From contig JASFTV010000006.1 in NCBI GenBank assembly GCA_050050615.1, positions 1 through 30,499 on the forward strand: DNA of 30,499 nucleotides, read 5' to 3'. This document shows, piece after piece, positions 1-7,748 of this stretch. The position numbers and the translations under genes were made by a program. The stretch comes from JASFTV01 sp050050615. GTDB lineage: Bacteria; Desulfobacterota; DSM-4660; Desulfatiglandales; HGW-15. Position 1 is the first letter of the stretch. Each line of letters starts with the position of its first letter. The notes below the pieces were generated by a model. It was given only the letters and a program-made list of their open reading frames with translations. It did not search any database and was not told the origin of the DNA.

Positions 1-193
1 GCCGGTGGGATTTTTTTTGAGATATGGCCCTTCGAAAAGGACATGGTCTTCTCCAATAGCCCTTTGGGGTGCAATAAAAAGGGCGGTGCTTCGGTCCGGT
101 CCAGAATCGTGCGACTTTTGCATGAAGACCTGTGAGATTCGACCATGCCGCTTTTCTCAAGGCCATATCTATTGGGTAAGGCAGGATTCAGGA

Positions 194-412
194 TGACACT
201 TCGTGTCAGATTTCTCCCCCCGGTTGAGGCTGTGCCGCAATACCTCAAAACCGTCATTCCGGACGAGCCAACCGAAGGTGGGCGAGATCCGGAATCCAGA
301 AGACGCAAATGATATCAACACATTCTGGATCCCGGCTCGCGTCCCGCTTGGCGGGACTCGGCCGGGATGACAGATTACGACGCGGCCTCGTTTGTACGGG
401 GGTCGAAATGAC
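194..412. repeat. Interrupted GTCATTTCGACC-type repeat hosting a second element
   Basis: The pieces AGATTTCTCCC (208-218) and the segment at 389-412 ending GGTCGAAATGAC are both found, adjacent to each other, in the inverted copy at 6240-6276. Here they lie about 170 bases apart, and the GTCATTCCGG-type element (253-371) sits between them. The simplest reading is one mobile palindromic repeat inserted into another. A hairpin, TGACAC/GTGTCA, marks the outer left side. Confidence 0.5.
253..371. repeat. Short intergenic palindromic element, GTCATTCCGG type
   Basis: The left end GTCATTCCGG (253-262) is matched by the inverted right end CCGGGATGAC (362-371) with one mismatch. Inside is a second facing pair, GGAATCCAGA near 290 and TCTGGATCCC near 325, so the whole 119 bases can fold into one long hairpin. 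Elements with these termini are common between genes in Deltaproteobacteria. It has no coding capacity and appears to be inserted inside another repeat (194-412). Confidence 0.7.
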
Positions 413-548
413 AGATGAGACTGAAAAGAGAATTGTAACTCAGTCTCTGTGGGCCCGGATTCTTCTTTACAGAGCCTGCTGATTTCCTGTGGCATTTGGA
501 CTTTGGGATTTGTACGTTACTAATCACTTATGCAGTAAGGGGTAAGAG

Positions 549-998
549 ATGCGAGCCGTTGTTCAAAGGGTAAAACAAGCCAGAGTAGAGGTTCGGGGAA
601 GAACCGTCGGAGAGATCGGACCCGGGTTACTGGTTTTTTTGGGGGTAGGGCAGGAAGATTCAGAGAAAGATGCTGCCTATCTGGCCAACAAGATTGCTCA
701 CCTGAGAATCTTTTCCGACGACCAGGGCCTGATGAACATTTCCTTGGCGGAGATACAGGGCTCGGTCCTCGTGGTTTCTCAGTTCACCCTGTGGGGTGAT
801 TGTCATAAGGGGCGAAGACCCTCTTTTGTGCGGGCAGCACCCCCAGACAGCGCTCAGGCCCTCTATGAGAGCTTCATAGGGATCCTAAGGGGAAAAGGCC
901 TTGGTGTGGCTACCGGAGAATTCCAGGAAATAATGGCTGTTCACCTCATCAATGATGGTCCCGTCACCTTGCTCCTGGACAGCCGGAAGGCTTTTTGA
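549..998 (+). CDS. dtd: D-aminoacyl-tRNA deacylase
   Basis: This 149-residue protein hydrolyses D-amino acids (classically D-Tyr) wrongly attached to tRNA, and also glycine from tRNA-Ala, in the cytoplasm. It has the normal family length and opens with the typical MRAVVQRV. The two active-site signatures are present: SQFTL (starting near residue 78) and the cross-subunit Gly-Pro motif NDGPVTLLLDS near the C terminus. These build the chirality-checking pocket of the homodimer. The ATG is preceded by a purine-rich AAGGGGTAAG. The gene stands alone on the plus strand, with repeat-rich sequence upstream and a YdcF-family gene downstream. Nothing is truncated. Confidence 0.95.
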   Translation: MRAVVQRVKQARVEVRGRTVGEIGPGLLVFLGVGQEDSEKDAAYLANKIAHLRIFSDDQGLMNISLAEIQGSVLVVSQFTLWGDCHKGRRPSFVRAAPPDSAQALYESFIGILRGKGLGVATGEFQEIMAVHLINDGPVTLLLDSRKAF

Positions 999-1135
999 AA
1001 AGCTCGGTCGAGCCTGAGCTCCTCCTCAAGAACCTTGATGTGCTCCTTGACTGCCATGAGTTCCTTCGGCGGAGCAGGGCGCGCCCGTCCAAAGGACGGG
1101 GAATGTTCGCTATACGGCTTGCAGTCTATATTCAT
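941..1135 (-). CDS. Candidate small protein, function unknown
   Basis: A 64-codon frame begins at an ATG with GGAG about seven bases upstream. Its middle section, RPAPPKELMAVKEHIKVLEEE, reads like a real charged helix, possibly a short coiled coil. The last 19 codons run antisense through the conserved end of dtd, so that tail is probably not selected as protein. It may be a small convergent gene, a remnant of a longer one, or chance. A perfect CCCGTCC-AAA-GGACGGG hairpin (1084-1100) lies inside it and could instead serve as the dtd terminator. I do not recognise a family. Confidence 0.22.
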   Translation of the reverse strand: MNIDCKPYSEHSPSFGRARPAPPKELMAVKEHIKVLEEELRLDRAFQKAFRLSRSKVTGPSLMR

Positions 1136-1368
1136 GATAGGGCTCCGAGATAATTCTTCACAAAAGTAGGGCTTTTTTATAGAATACATTTTGCAGATCG
1201 TTCATATAAGTATGGGTATCCTGAATTCGTCTAAATCGAGATTGTTCTCTTGGTTATTGATTCATGTCGGGTGCGTGGTTGAACCGTTGGTCGATTGGCA
1301 GGCCGGGTCAAAGAGCGCCCCTTTGGGGTGAAGCGAAACGTCCTGACCAAAGGGCCAAGAGTCTAAGA
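999..1368. other. Gap between dtd and the YdcF-family gene
   Basis: Apart from the minus-strand candidate ending at 1135 and the 1084-1100 hairpin, I see no feature. The plus frame of the next gene stays open back to an ATG at 1264, but the extra 35 residues look like noncoding translation and that ATG has no ribosome binding site. Confidence 0.5.
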
Positions 1369-2100
1369 ATGTTAGGCTATCTGGAAAATGAGGAGAAGGA
1401 ATGGAAAGCGGAGAGCCCCACCCCGGATAGGAAGCCCATAGAACCAGAAGGCACGAAATGGCGCAAGCCGAATTTTCTTAAATGGGTCTTCTTTCTGGTT
1501 GTTATTGTCTACGTTCTCCTGTCCTATTACCATGCCCCAATTCTTACTCGCCTCGGCAGGTTTCTCATTGTCGAGCATCCGCCTCAGAAGTCAGATCTCA
1601 TTGTCTGCTTGGCAGGCCAAAATATTGAAAGGGGTCTTGCTGCTGCAGATTCCTTTGAGAAGGGACTTGCCCCTCGAATCTTCGTGGCCAGGGAAGAAAT
1701 CCCGGACGGTTATGAGCTCCTGAAGCAAAAAGGGCTTCAATATCCTGAGAGCAGAGACCTTCTCGTGAACGCCCTAAAAGGGCTCGGGGTTCCGGAATCG
1801 GCCATCCTGGTGGGTGACGTCCCTGTGAAAAATACAGTTGAAGAGGCAGTGCAGGTCAGGGATCTCGTCAAGAAGAAGAATTATCGATCCATCATCCTTA
1901 TCACCTCTCCCACCCATTCCAGGCGCGCCTGGCTTATTTTCAGAAAAGTTTTTGGTAAAAAGGAGACCCGTGTATTGGTCCTGCCGACACCCTACTCAAA
2001 TTTCAAACCTGAAGATTGGTGGAAAAAGGGGCGGTATGTGCGCGAAGTCATTCTCGAATACGAAAAGCTGATTTACTATGCTCTCAAATCCGTCTGGTAA
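1369..2100 (+). CDS. YdcF/SanA/ElyC-family (DUF218) membrane-anchored protein
   Basis: This is a DUF218 protein of about 243 residues. A cytoplasmic tail rich in charged residues is followed by one membrane segment (WVFFLVVIVYVLLSYY) and then the alpha/beta DUF218 domain. The domain carries the usual marks: a strand DLIVCLAG, RGLAAADSF, the NTVEEAVQVRDL segment, and ITSPTHSRRAW followed by a C-terminal helix. Family members such as SanA and ElyC affect envelope integrity, and ElyC affects peptidoglycan assembly. The substrate of this protein is not known. I prefer the ATG at 1369; an in-frame ATG at 1264 would add 35 residues of unlikely composition. Neither has a strong ribosome binding site. 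It converges on the cyclase gene with an 86-base gap. Confidence 0.8.
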   Translation: MLGYLENEEKEWKAESPTPDRKPIEPEGTKWRKPNFLKWVFFLVVIVYVLLSYYHAPILTRLGRFLIVEHPPQKSDLIVCLAGQNIERGLAAADSFEKGLAPRIFVAREEIPDGYELLKQKGLQYPESRDLLVNALKGLGVPESAILVGDVPVKNTVEEAVQVRDLVKKKNYRSIILITSPTHSRRAWLIFRKVFGKKETRVLVLPTPYSNFKPEDWWKKGRYVREVILEYEKLIYYALKSVW

Positions 2101-2147
2101 TAAGGGACCATAATTCAGCGGACCGCAGCAGGTTGTTTCGTGCAAAG

Positions 2148-2167
2148 ACCGTTGCTATGTCAACGGT
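2148..2167. terminator. Small hairpin between convergent genes
   Basis: Perfect seven-base arms ACCGTTG (2148-2154) and CAACGGT (2161-2167) enclose a six-base loop. It lies between the converging YdcF-family gene and the cyclase. It could slow or end transcription from either side, but there is no T-run, so it is not a standard intrinsic terminator. Confidence 0.3.
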
Positions 2168-2186
2168 TCTGAACATTATCAAGAAA

Positions 2187-4445
2187 TTACTTTGATTCCA
2201 TGGTAAAGACCCCATCCCAATCCGGAGGAGGGGGGTTAATCTTAAGTTCAAGAGAACGTTGGATATAGAGTCCTGCCGCAAGGATGTTCTTGTCCATGGC
2301 GGTCACACTTTGGAACACCTCTATGGCCTCATCCCACTTCTGCTGTTTATATAGTTCAAGACCCTGATGAAAATGCTTCACAGCCTCCTTCTGGGCTTCA
2401 GGGATGTTCATTGGCCCCACCAGTTGGTAAATGCTTACAGGCAAGGTTTTCCCCTTCACCCGGACACTGTCCAATTCCATGCAAACGAATTTATCTTTTA
2501 CCCTTTCGTAGGTATACTCACTGATGAGAATGTTTGTCTGGTAGTTTTTGTTGGCCCCTTCCAGCCTGGAACCAAGATTGACGGCATCTCCCATGACCGT
2601 ATAATCAAATCTTTGTTCGGAGCCCATGTTGCCCACCATCATCATGCCCGTGTTGATGCCGATACCGATATCCAAAGGGGTCTTTCCTTCCCTGGTCCAC
2701 TTTTCATTGAGCTTTCTTAGACCCTCCATCATTTCCAGGGCGGAATAACAGGCCCTATGAGGGTGGTCTCGCTGTTCAAGCGGCGCCCCGTAGACGGCCA
2801 TAATGGCATCTCCCATGTATTTGTCGAGGGTGCCATCGTATTTGAAGACAATGTCGGTCATAATCGTGAGATATTCATTCAAAAGGTGGACCAGCTCCTC
2901 CGGTGTCATTCCCTCTGAAATGGTGGTGAACCCCCTGATGTCTGAAAAGAGGACGGAAAGGTCTTTTTTGTCCCCTCCCAGTTTCAGTTTTTCCGGATCC
3001 TTGAGCATCTCATTTACGACCGCCCTGGAAACATAGTAACTGAAGGCTCCTCTGATCTTTTTGCGCTCCCGTTCTTCTGTAAGGTAATGATAAATCGTCA
3101 GGGATGTATAAAGCAGCACCAGTACGACCAGAGGGTAGACGATGTTCACCCACAAGGCGGCGTGCGTGAAAAGCCACTGGCCCGCGAAGATATGAAGGAC
3201 GAACAAGCCGGAGGCATAGAACATGCCTTTGAGAGCACTGAGCCGGGGAACCACGATGCCCACAAGAAGACTCAGAATGAGGATGGCTAGCGCATCGTAT
3301 ATCATGGTCCATTTGGGCTTGTTCAAGTAATTGTTTCTTAGAATATTGTCGACAGCCGTGGCATGGATTTCAACACCGGGATAGACGGCGGAAAAGGGTG
3401 TGTTCCTCATGTCATAGATTCCAACGGCTGTCGCTCCAACCAGGACGATCTTGTTTTTGAAGGCACCGTCGGGGAATTTTTCCTGGAGAATATCGGTTAT
3501 GGGGTAATGGGGGAAGCTCTTTTCAGGGCCAACGTAGTTTATGAGCATCTGGCCGTTTTCGTCTGTTGGGATGAACTGTTCACCTATGCGGATACCCTCA
3601 ATCCCATAACTCGCCACCCTGACCATCAACTGAGGCTGGTCAAGGTAATGCCAAACGGATTGAACGGAAAGAGAGGCATAAGCCTCAGGGCCGCATTTGA
3701 TGATAAGAGGAATCCATCGCACGACACCATCCTGGTCGGGCAACATATTGAAGAATCCTGCAGAGTCGGAGGCACGGGTAAGGGTCTCAATGTTGGGCTG
3801 CGGGGCGTATGCTTGGATAAAGGGGTCTATTTCCATATGCTGCTGTTCATAAATGGCGATGGGGTACCTGCTGTTGCTGATTCGACCCAGTCGATCCTCC
3901 AGATCCTTTTGTCCGATCGTGTAATCCAGGTCAGCCTGGCTCATGTGGAAGAAATAGCCAAGGACCACCCTCGCATCTGATGCCTTGATCGCCTCGGCGA
4001 GGTTAAGGTCATTGTCTGCATCCAACTTGCTTTTCTGGAGGAACGCTTCTATGTCTTCATTATCAATCTGTAGGTTTTTCACTTTTTGACCAAATTGATC
4101 AATGAATTGAAGATTGGTGTTTTCATCCGGCTCAGCAAAGATAACATCAAAGCCGATCACCTTGGCCCCATCGCGGGATAGGATATCAATGAGCCTTGAG
4201 ATCTTGGATCGAGGCCAGGGCCAGCGCCCTTCTGTCTTGACGCTCTTTTCATCTATCACGGCCAGGACCACGTTAGAAGATGCGCTTTTGACACCCCTTG
4301 ACTTGAACCGAAGATCAAGGGTTTTCAATTCCATGAGATCAAGGAAGGGGACCCCGATCAAGAAGAGGATAAGGATAAGAACGGTCAGACAGGTCGTTAT
4401 GGATACGGGGTTGATAGAAGAGAATGATCTAAACAGTTTTCTCAT
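2187..4445 (-). CDS. CHASE2-domain adenylate cyclase
   Basis: This is a 752-residue class III cyclase, expected to make cAMP in response to an extracytoplasmic signal. An N-terminal membrane segment (about 16-34) leads into a CHASE2 sensor (about 38-375), then three membrane segments (about 380-455), then the catalytic domain (about 493-677). Metal-binding Asp502 (FSDIRGFT) and Asp546 (GDAIMAVYG) are present, as are the transition-state residues Asn623 and Arg627 (NLGSRLE). Lys542 and Asp620 at the purine-specifying positions argue for ATP rather than GTP. A C-terminal tail with one TPR-like helix pair (GLELYKQQKWDEAIEVF) follows, as is common in this family. GGAG lies about nine bases before the ATG. 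No CRP-like regulator is adjacent. Confidence 0.93.
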   Translation of the reverse strand: MRKLFRSFSSINPVSITTCLTVLILILFLIGVPFLDLMELKTLDLRFKSRGVKSASSNVVLAVIDEKSVKTEGRWPWPRSKISRLIDILSRDGAKVIGFDVIFAEPDENTNLQFIDQFGQKVKNLQIDNEDIEAFLQKSKLDADNDLNLAEAIKASDARVVLGYFFHMSQADLDYTIGQKDLEDRLGRISNSRYPIAIYEQQHMEIDPFIQAYAPQPNIETLTRASDSAGFFNMLPDQDGVVRWIPLIIKCGPEAYASLSVQSVWHYLDQPQLMVRVASYGIEGIRIGEQFIPTDENGQMLINYVGPEKSFPHYPITDILQEKFPDGAFKNKIVLVGATAVGIYDMRNTPFSAVYPGVEIHATAVDNILRNNYLNKPKWTMIYDALAILILSLLVGIVVPRLSALKGMFYASGLFVLHIFAGQWLFTHAALWVNIVYPLVVLVLLYTSLTIYHYLTEERERKKIRGAFSYYVSRAVVNEMLKDPEKLKLGGDKKDLSVLFSDIRGFTTISEGMTPEELVHLLNEYLTIMTDIVFKYDGTLDKYMGDAIMAVYGAPLEQRDHPHRACYSALEMMEGLRKLNEKWTREGKTPLDIGIGINTGMMMVGNMGSEQRFDYTVMGDAVNLGSRLEGANKNYQTNILISEYTYERVKDKFVCMELDSVRVKGKTLPVSIYQLVGPMNIPEAQKEAVKHFHQGLELYKQQKWDEAIEVFQSVTAMDKNILAAGLYIQRSLELKINPPPPDWDGVFTMESK

Positions 4446-5184
4446 GGCCCATACTCCGAGATCTCATGCACTGAGAACGAAGGTTCACTCGCTTCCATCC
4501 AGAAATGGGGCTTATTCCGATGAGCGGTGTTCCCCGCGGGCTTCCCTCTGCGATGTAAGACGAATACGCCTCAATGAAAACCCTTGCGCCGTGCCCTCAG
4601 GAGCGAGACTTACCGAAAAAATATCCCCATTTCTGAATTGGAAACTGATCCAGTGCCCAAATGAATGAAATCCATTTCGGGAGGGGCACTAACCCGGCTT
4701 ATTTCAACCATTGACCCCCTTCCGCAGGGGCTCAACCTCACACAATATCCGCTTAAATGGATAGGTTTGTAAAGGGAACGAATTTGCAGCAGGGAAGTGA
4801 AGCTCCTCACGCCAAGGCGCGGAGCATCTTCACAGCCGGAAAATGCCTCGCATTTTCCGGAATGCCATCATCGGCGGTTTCAGAGCGAAATGGGTTTAAC
4901 CCATTTCGCATTTTGAAAACCGCGGGGGCAAGCGTCCTGCACCCCCACAATAACGACGCGCCATTCACCCCCGCCCTTCCGGACGGGGCTCTCTGCCGCG
5001 GTTTTTGTCGAGGCAATCATAGGATAAGCGCTTCAAAATTCTGAAAATACCATATATGGTAATGGCATCATAAAGTCAAGTTTACACGTCGTAAACGCGG
5101 ATATTTTGGTTGACAGCAACCAGACCCCTTGCTAGGTTGTTCGCGGAGGCCACGCGTACGAGGCGGGGCCTTTTGCCTTTAGCG
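4446..5184. other. 740-base gene-free stretch with multiple hairpins
   Basis: I find no convincing gene on either strand; the open frames read across palindromes. Notable content is a hairpin with arms AGTGCCC (4652-4658) and GGGCACT (4684-4690) enclosing GAAAT/ATTTC, three tandem hairpins at 4836-4988 listed separately, a CCATATATGG palindrome near 5050, and GTTTAC/GTAAAC arms near 5080-5096. A TTGACA hexamer (5110-5115) lies 17 bases before a poor TAGGTT and is the only promoter candidate for thiD. I did not find the TPP-riboswitch core. Confidence 0.6.
4836..4988. repeat. Three tandem stem-loops upstream of thiD
   Basis: Hairpin 1 has perfect ten-base arms CCGGAAAATG (4836-4845) and CATTTTCCGG (4851-4860). 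Hairpin 2 is a near-perfect palindrome, GCGAAATGGGTT facing AACCCATTTCGC (4885-4909), wrapped by outer arms GCGGTTT (4874-4880) and AAACCGC (4917-4923). Hairpin 3 pairs CCCCGCCC (4969-4976) with GGACGGGG (4981-4988), with one mismatch. None has a downstream T-run. They may be a composite intergenic repeat or a structured leader. Confidence 0.6.
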
Positions 5185-6006
5185 ATGAAGTATGTATTGG
5201 CCATAGCCGGTTCTGACTCTGTGGGTGGGGCTGGAATTCAAGCGGATATTAAGACCATAACCAGCCTAGGAGCCCACGCCTTGACTGCGGTTACCGCGGT
5301 TACTGCCCAGAACTCCCTTGGGATCACCTCAATTCATCGGGTTCCGGCCAGCTTCATTTCAAGCCAGATCGAAACCATCATGGCGGATGTCATTCCGGAC
5401 GCCGTTAAGATCGGCATGCTATTCACTGGCGCTGCAATCAAAACAGTCGCTAGCACCATCAGGAAATACGGAGCTTCACGCGTCGTTCTAGATCCTGTCA
5501 TAAAGGCTTCAACGGGAAGACATTTGTTGGCCACCGGGGCCGTTTCACTGCTCCGGGAGGTTCTTTTACCTTTGGCCAAGGTGGTCACCCCAAATCTCGA
5601 AGAGGCGGAGATGTTAACCGGTAAGAGGGTCAGGAACCTTAGAGAGATGAAAGTGGCTTCCAAGGCGATCAAGGGGATGGGGCCGGATGTCGTTGTCACG
5701 GGCGGGCATCTGAAGGGAAGATCCGTGGATCTGCTCTATGATGGAAAGGATTTCCATCACTTCTACGGGGAAAGAATAGAGACCAGCCACACCCACGGGA
5801 CAGGTTGTGTCTTTTCGAGCGCTTTGGCGACCCTGTTGGCTATGGATTTCGAGCTTGAGAGGGCCGTGAAACAGGCCCATGATTTTACGAGGCGTGCTAT
5901 AAAAAAAGGTTATGCTTGTGGCAGGGGTGCAGGCACAGTCAATCCCGCATGGCCCTGCGAAACCACCAAACCCTTCTTGGACAAGGATCGTACAAAACAT
6001 GAATAA
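5185..6006 (+). CDS. thiD: Hydroxymethylpyrimidine/phosphomethylpyrimidine kinase
   Basis: This 273-residue ribokinase-fold enzyme phosphorylates HMP and HMP-P to HMP-PP, the pyrimidine precursor of thiamine. It opens with the family signature AIAGSDSVGGAGIQAD, which binds the pyrimidine. The central DPVIKASTG and VTPNLEEAEML segments are typical, and the C-terminal anion-hole and catalytic motif is HTHGTGCVFSSALA. There is no fused ThiE or ThiN domain. The frame stays open 25 codons further upstream to 5110, but the family N terminus begins exactly at the ATG at 5185. A weak GAGGCGGGG lies rather far upstream. The next plus-strand gene is thiC, so the two consecutive HMP-branch enzymes are neighbours, though separated by 440 bases. 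Confidence 0.93.
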   Translation: MKYVLAIAGSDSVGGAGIQADIKTITSLGAHALTAVTAVTAQNSLGITSIHRVPASFISSQIETIMADVIPDAVKIGMLFTGAAIKTVASTIRKYGASRVVLDPVIKASTGRHLLATGAVSLLREVLLPLAKVVTPNLEEAEMLTGKRVRNLREMKVASKAIKGMGPDVVVTGGHLKGRSVDLLYDGKDFHHFYGERIETSHTHGTGCVFSSALATLLAMDFELERAVKQAHDFTRRAIKKGYACGRGAGTVNPAWPCETTKPFLDKDRTKHE

Positions 6007-6070
6007 ACACTTAAGATCAATTGTTTATGGAACAAAAGGGGGTATTTCATAAACGTTGCTGATGAATTTT

Positions 6071-6099
6071 GTGACACGTCACGTTTTATGCGTTATACT
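6071..6099 (+). promoter_or_regulatory. Probable thiC promoter with overlapping palindrome
   Basis: GTGACA (6071-6076) and TATACT (6094-6099) are each one base from the sigma-70 consensus and are 17 bases apart. The -35 element is part of the palindrome GTGAC-AC-GTCAC (6071-6082), which could be an operator for a dimeric repressor. Transcription would begin near 6106, giving a leader of about 340 bases before thiC. Confidence 0.5.
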
Positions 6100-6239
6100 C
6101 CTTCAAAGGGGACGAAAGTTCTGAGGATAAATCCTTTCAGCCATCATTGCGGGGGCAGAAAGGGGTTGCAAGGGAACGTTTGCGTCGAGGAGAAAATATT
6201 CTCCCTAGCAGAGCGTTTCCTAAGTACTGTGGCCATACG

Positions 6240-6395
6240 GTCATTTCGACCCCCGTGCAAACGGAGGGAGAAATCTTACAATGCCAATGGGTTACCAAGA
6301 TTTCTACCGGAGTTTACCCCTTCGGCAGGCTCCCTTCGGTGAACTCAGGGCCAGAGGCGGGGCAGGCTCTGAGTCACTCGAAGGGTCGAAATGAC
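6240..6395. repeat. Intergenic palindromic repeat, GTCATTTCGACC type
   Basis: Perfect 13-base inverted ends, GTCATTTCGACCC (6240-6252) and GGGTCGAAATGAC (6383-6395), bound a 156-base element. An inner pair AGAAATCTT (6269-6277) and AAGATTTCT (6297-6305) forms a second hairpin. The left 37 bases are the reverse complement of the broken copy near 208-412. It lies inside the predicted thiC leader, so the transcript would carry this fold. Confidence 0.75.
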
Positions 6396-6446
6396 ATGTT
6401 AATAAGGAAACGCTCTACCAGGGAATATGAATAAGGATCACATAAA

Positions 6447-7730
6447 ATGACTCAACTTGAGAAGGCTAGAGCAGGTACTGCGACACCCGAGATGAAAGCG
6501 GTCGCGGAAAAAGAGCGGGTGGACGTCCTTTGGCTCAGGGATCGGGTAGCCGAGGGCAAAGTGGTCATACCGGCGAATGTAGGACGTCGCGGGATTGTGC
6601 CTTGCGGTATTGGCGAGGGATTGTCCGTCAAGGTGAATGCCAACATAGGAACTTCCTCTGACAGGGCCGTTCTTGAAGAGGAACTGGCCAAACTGGAGGC
6701 TGCCATCGAAGCCGGCACCGACACGGTTATGGATCTTTCCACGGGGGGTGACATTGATTTTTTCAGGAGAAGGATTCTCGAGAAATGCGCCGTCCCTCTG
6801 GGTACGGTGCCTATCTACCAGGCGGTTGTGGATGCGGTAAACGAACACGGAGGTTTGATTCATCTCACCGTGGATCAGATCTTCGACGTCATTGAGACCC
6901 AAGTTGCGGATGGCGTGGACTTCATTACGGTTCACTGCGGTCTGACAAGAGCTGCCTTGGAGATGTTGAGAAACCAGGGTAGAGTGACAGACATCGTGAG
7001 TCGCGGGGGCGCCTTCCTGACCACCTGGATGCTGCACTATGATCGGGAGAACCCCCTTTACGAGCACTATGACAGACTTCTTGCGATTGCAAAGAAATAT
7101 GATGTGACGCTGAGCCTGGGCGATGGCTTAAGACCCGGTTGTCTGGCTGATGCGACGGATAGGGCCCAGATTCATGAATTGATGACCCTTGGCCATCTTA
7201 CCAAGTTGGCGTGGGAACAGGATGTGCAGGTGATGATTGAGGGACCTGGCCACGTGCCCCTGGATCAGATCAAGGCCAATGTTCTGCTGGAGAAGCAATT
7301 GTGCCATCACGCCCCCTTCTATGTCTTAGGTCCCCTGGTCACCGATATTGCAGCCGGTTATGATCATGTGGCCTGTGCCATCGGAGGGGCTGTGGCTGCA
7401 GAAGCTGGTGCGGACTTCCTATGCTATGTCACACCGGCGGAGCATCTTTGTCTGCCGGGCGTGGAGGATGTGAGGGAAGGGGTTATCGTCACAAAGATTG
7501 CCGCCCATGCGGCTGACATTGCCAGGGGGAATAAACTGGCCATAGAGAGAGACAGGAAGATGTCCATGGCCAGAAAGAATCTGGACTGGAACACTCAGCT
7601 GGCGTTGGCCATTGATCCAAAAAAGGCGAAAAGACTGCGGCAAGAAAATCCTCCCTCCGAGGGTGATGTGTGCACCATGTGCGGAAAATATTGTGCCATA
7701 AAGACCGTCAAGGAGTATTTCGGAAGCTGA
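6447..7730 (+). CDS. thiC: Phosphomethylpyrimidine synthase, short ThiC-type radical SAM enzyme
   Basis: This 427-residue enzyme is expected to rearrange aminoimidazole ribotide (AIR) to HMP-P, using S-adenosylmethionine and a [4Fe-4S] cluster. It is the short form without the N-terminal extension of enteric ThiC. Core signatures are present: KVNANIGTS, DLSTGGDID, SRGGAF, LGDGLRPG, EGPGHVPLDQI and the LGPLVTDIAAGYDH segment. The C-terminal cluster motif is C409, C412 and C416, i.e. CX2CX3C, one residue shorter than the CX2CX4C described for enteric ThiC. AAGGA precedes the ATG by nine bases. The neighbouring thiD favours thiamine synthesis. The main alternative is the close relative BzaF, which makes 5-hydroxybenzimidazole for cobamides; only a tree would separate them. 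Confidence 0.85.
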   Translation: MTQLEKARAGTATPEMKAVAEKERVDVLWLRDRVAEGKVVIPANVGRRGIVPCGIGEGLSVKVNANIGTSSDRAVLEEELAKLEAAIEAGTDTVMDLSTGGDIDFFRRRILEKCAVPLGTVPIYQAVVDAVNEHGGLIHLTVDQIFDVIETQVADGVDFITVHCGLTRAALEMLRNQGRVTDIVSRGGAFLTTWMLHYDRENPLYEHYDRLLAIAKKYDVTLSLGDGLRPGCLADATDRAQIHELMTLGHLTKLAWEQDVQVMIEGPGHVPLDQIKANVLLEKQLCHHAPFYVLGPLVTDIAAGYDHVACAIGGAVAAEAGADFLCYVTPAEHLCLPGVEDVREGVIVTKIAAHAADIARGNKLAIERDRKMSMARKNLDWNTQLALAIDPKKAKRLRQENPPSEGDVCTMCGKYCAIKTVKEYFGS

Positions 7731-7748
7731 GGGACAAGGCGGGAGATT

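Larger units (their letters stand above)
1..548. other. Left-edge intergenic region, no convincing gene
   Basis: I see no protein with family features here. The open frames on both strands run through palindromic repeat sequence and have no recognisable motif. The region contains a small perfect hairpin (TGACAC/GTGTCA, 194-208) and the nested repeats listed separately. The last bases lead into the ribosome binding site of dtd. Confidence 0.6.
6007..6446 (+). other. thiC leader region
   Basis: No gene is seen here. The region holds the promoter candidate at 6071-6099, a hairpin with the inner stem GGAGAA/TTCTCC near 6196-6211 and outer arms GGAACG/CGTTTCC, and the palindromic repeat at 6240-6395. 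Thiamine genes often carry a TPP riboswitch. Reading this strand for the CTGAGA and ACC...GAACCTGAT core, I do not find it. Confidence 0.5.

Noticed and set aside
5..196. 63-codon frame at the left edge
   Set aside because: The composition is unlike a protein, there is no ribosome binding site, and it ends in repeat sequence.
1264..1368. N-terminal extension of the YdcF-family protein
   Set aside because: It is in frame but has no ribosome binding site, and its Trp/Arg/Gly-rich residues look like translated spacer.
3363..3980. 205-codon plus-strand open frame inside the cyclase gene
   Set aside because: It lies antisense to the CHASE2-coding part of a complete, well-conserved gene and has no family features.
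4757..5044. Open frames on both strands in the gap before thiD
   Set aside because: They read through three hairpins, and neither has a credible start or family resemblance.
6071..6082. CRP/FNR-type binding site
   Set aside because: The half-sites TGTGA and TCAC are four bases apart, not the usual six. It is kept only as a generic palindrome overlapping the promoter.
6438..7067. 209-codon minus-strand open frame
   Set aside because: It is antisense to the most conserved part of thiC and has no motif or ribosome binding site.
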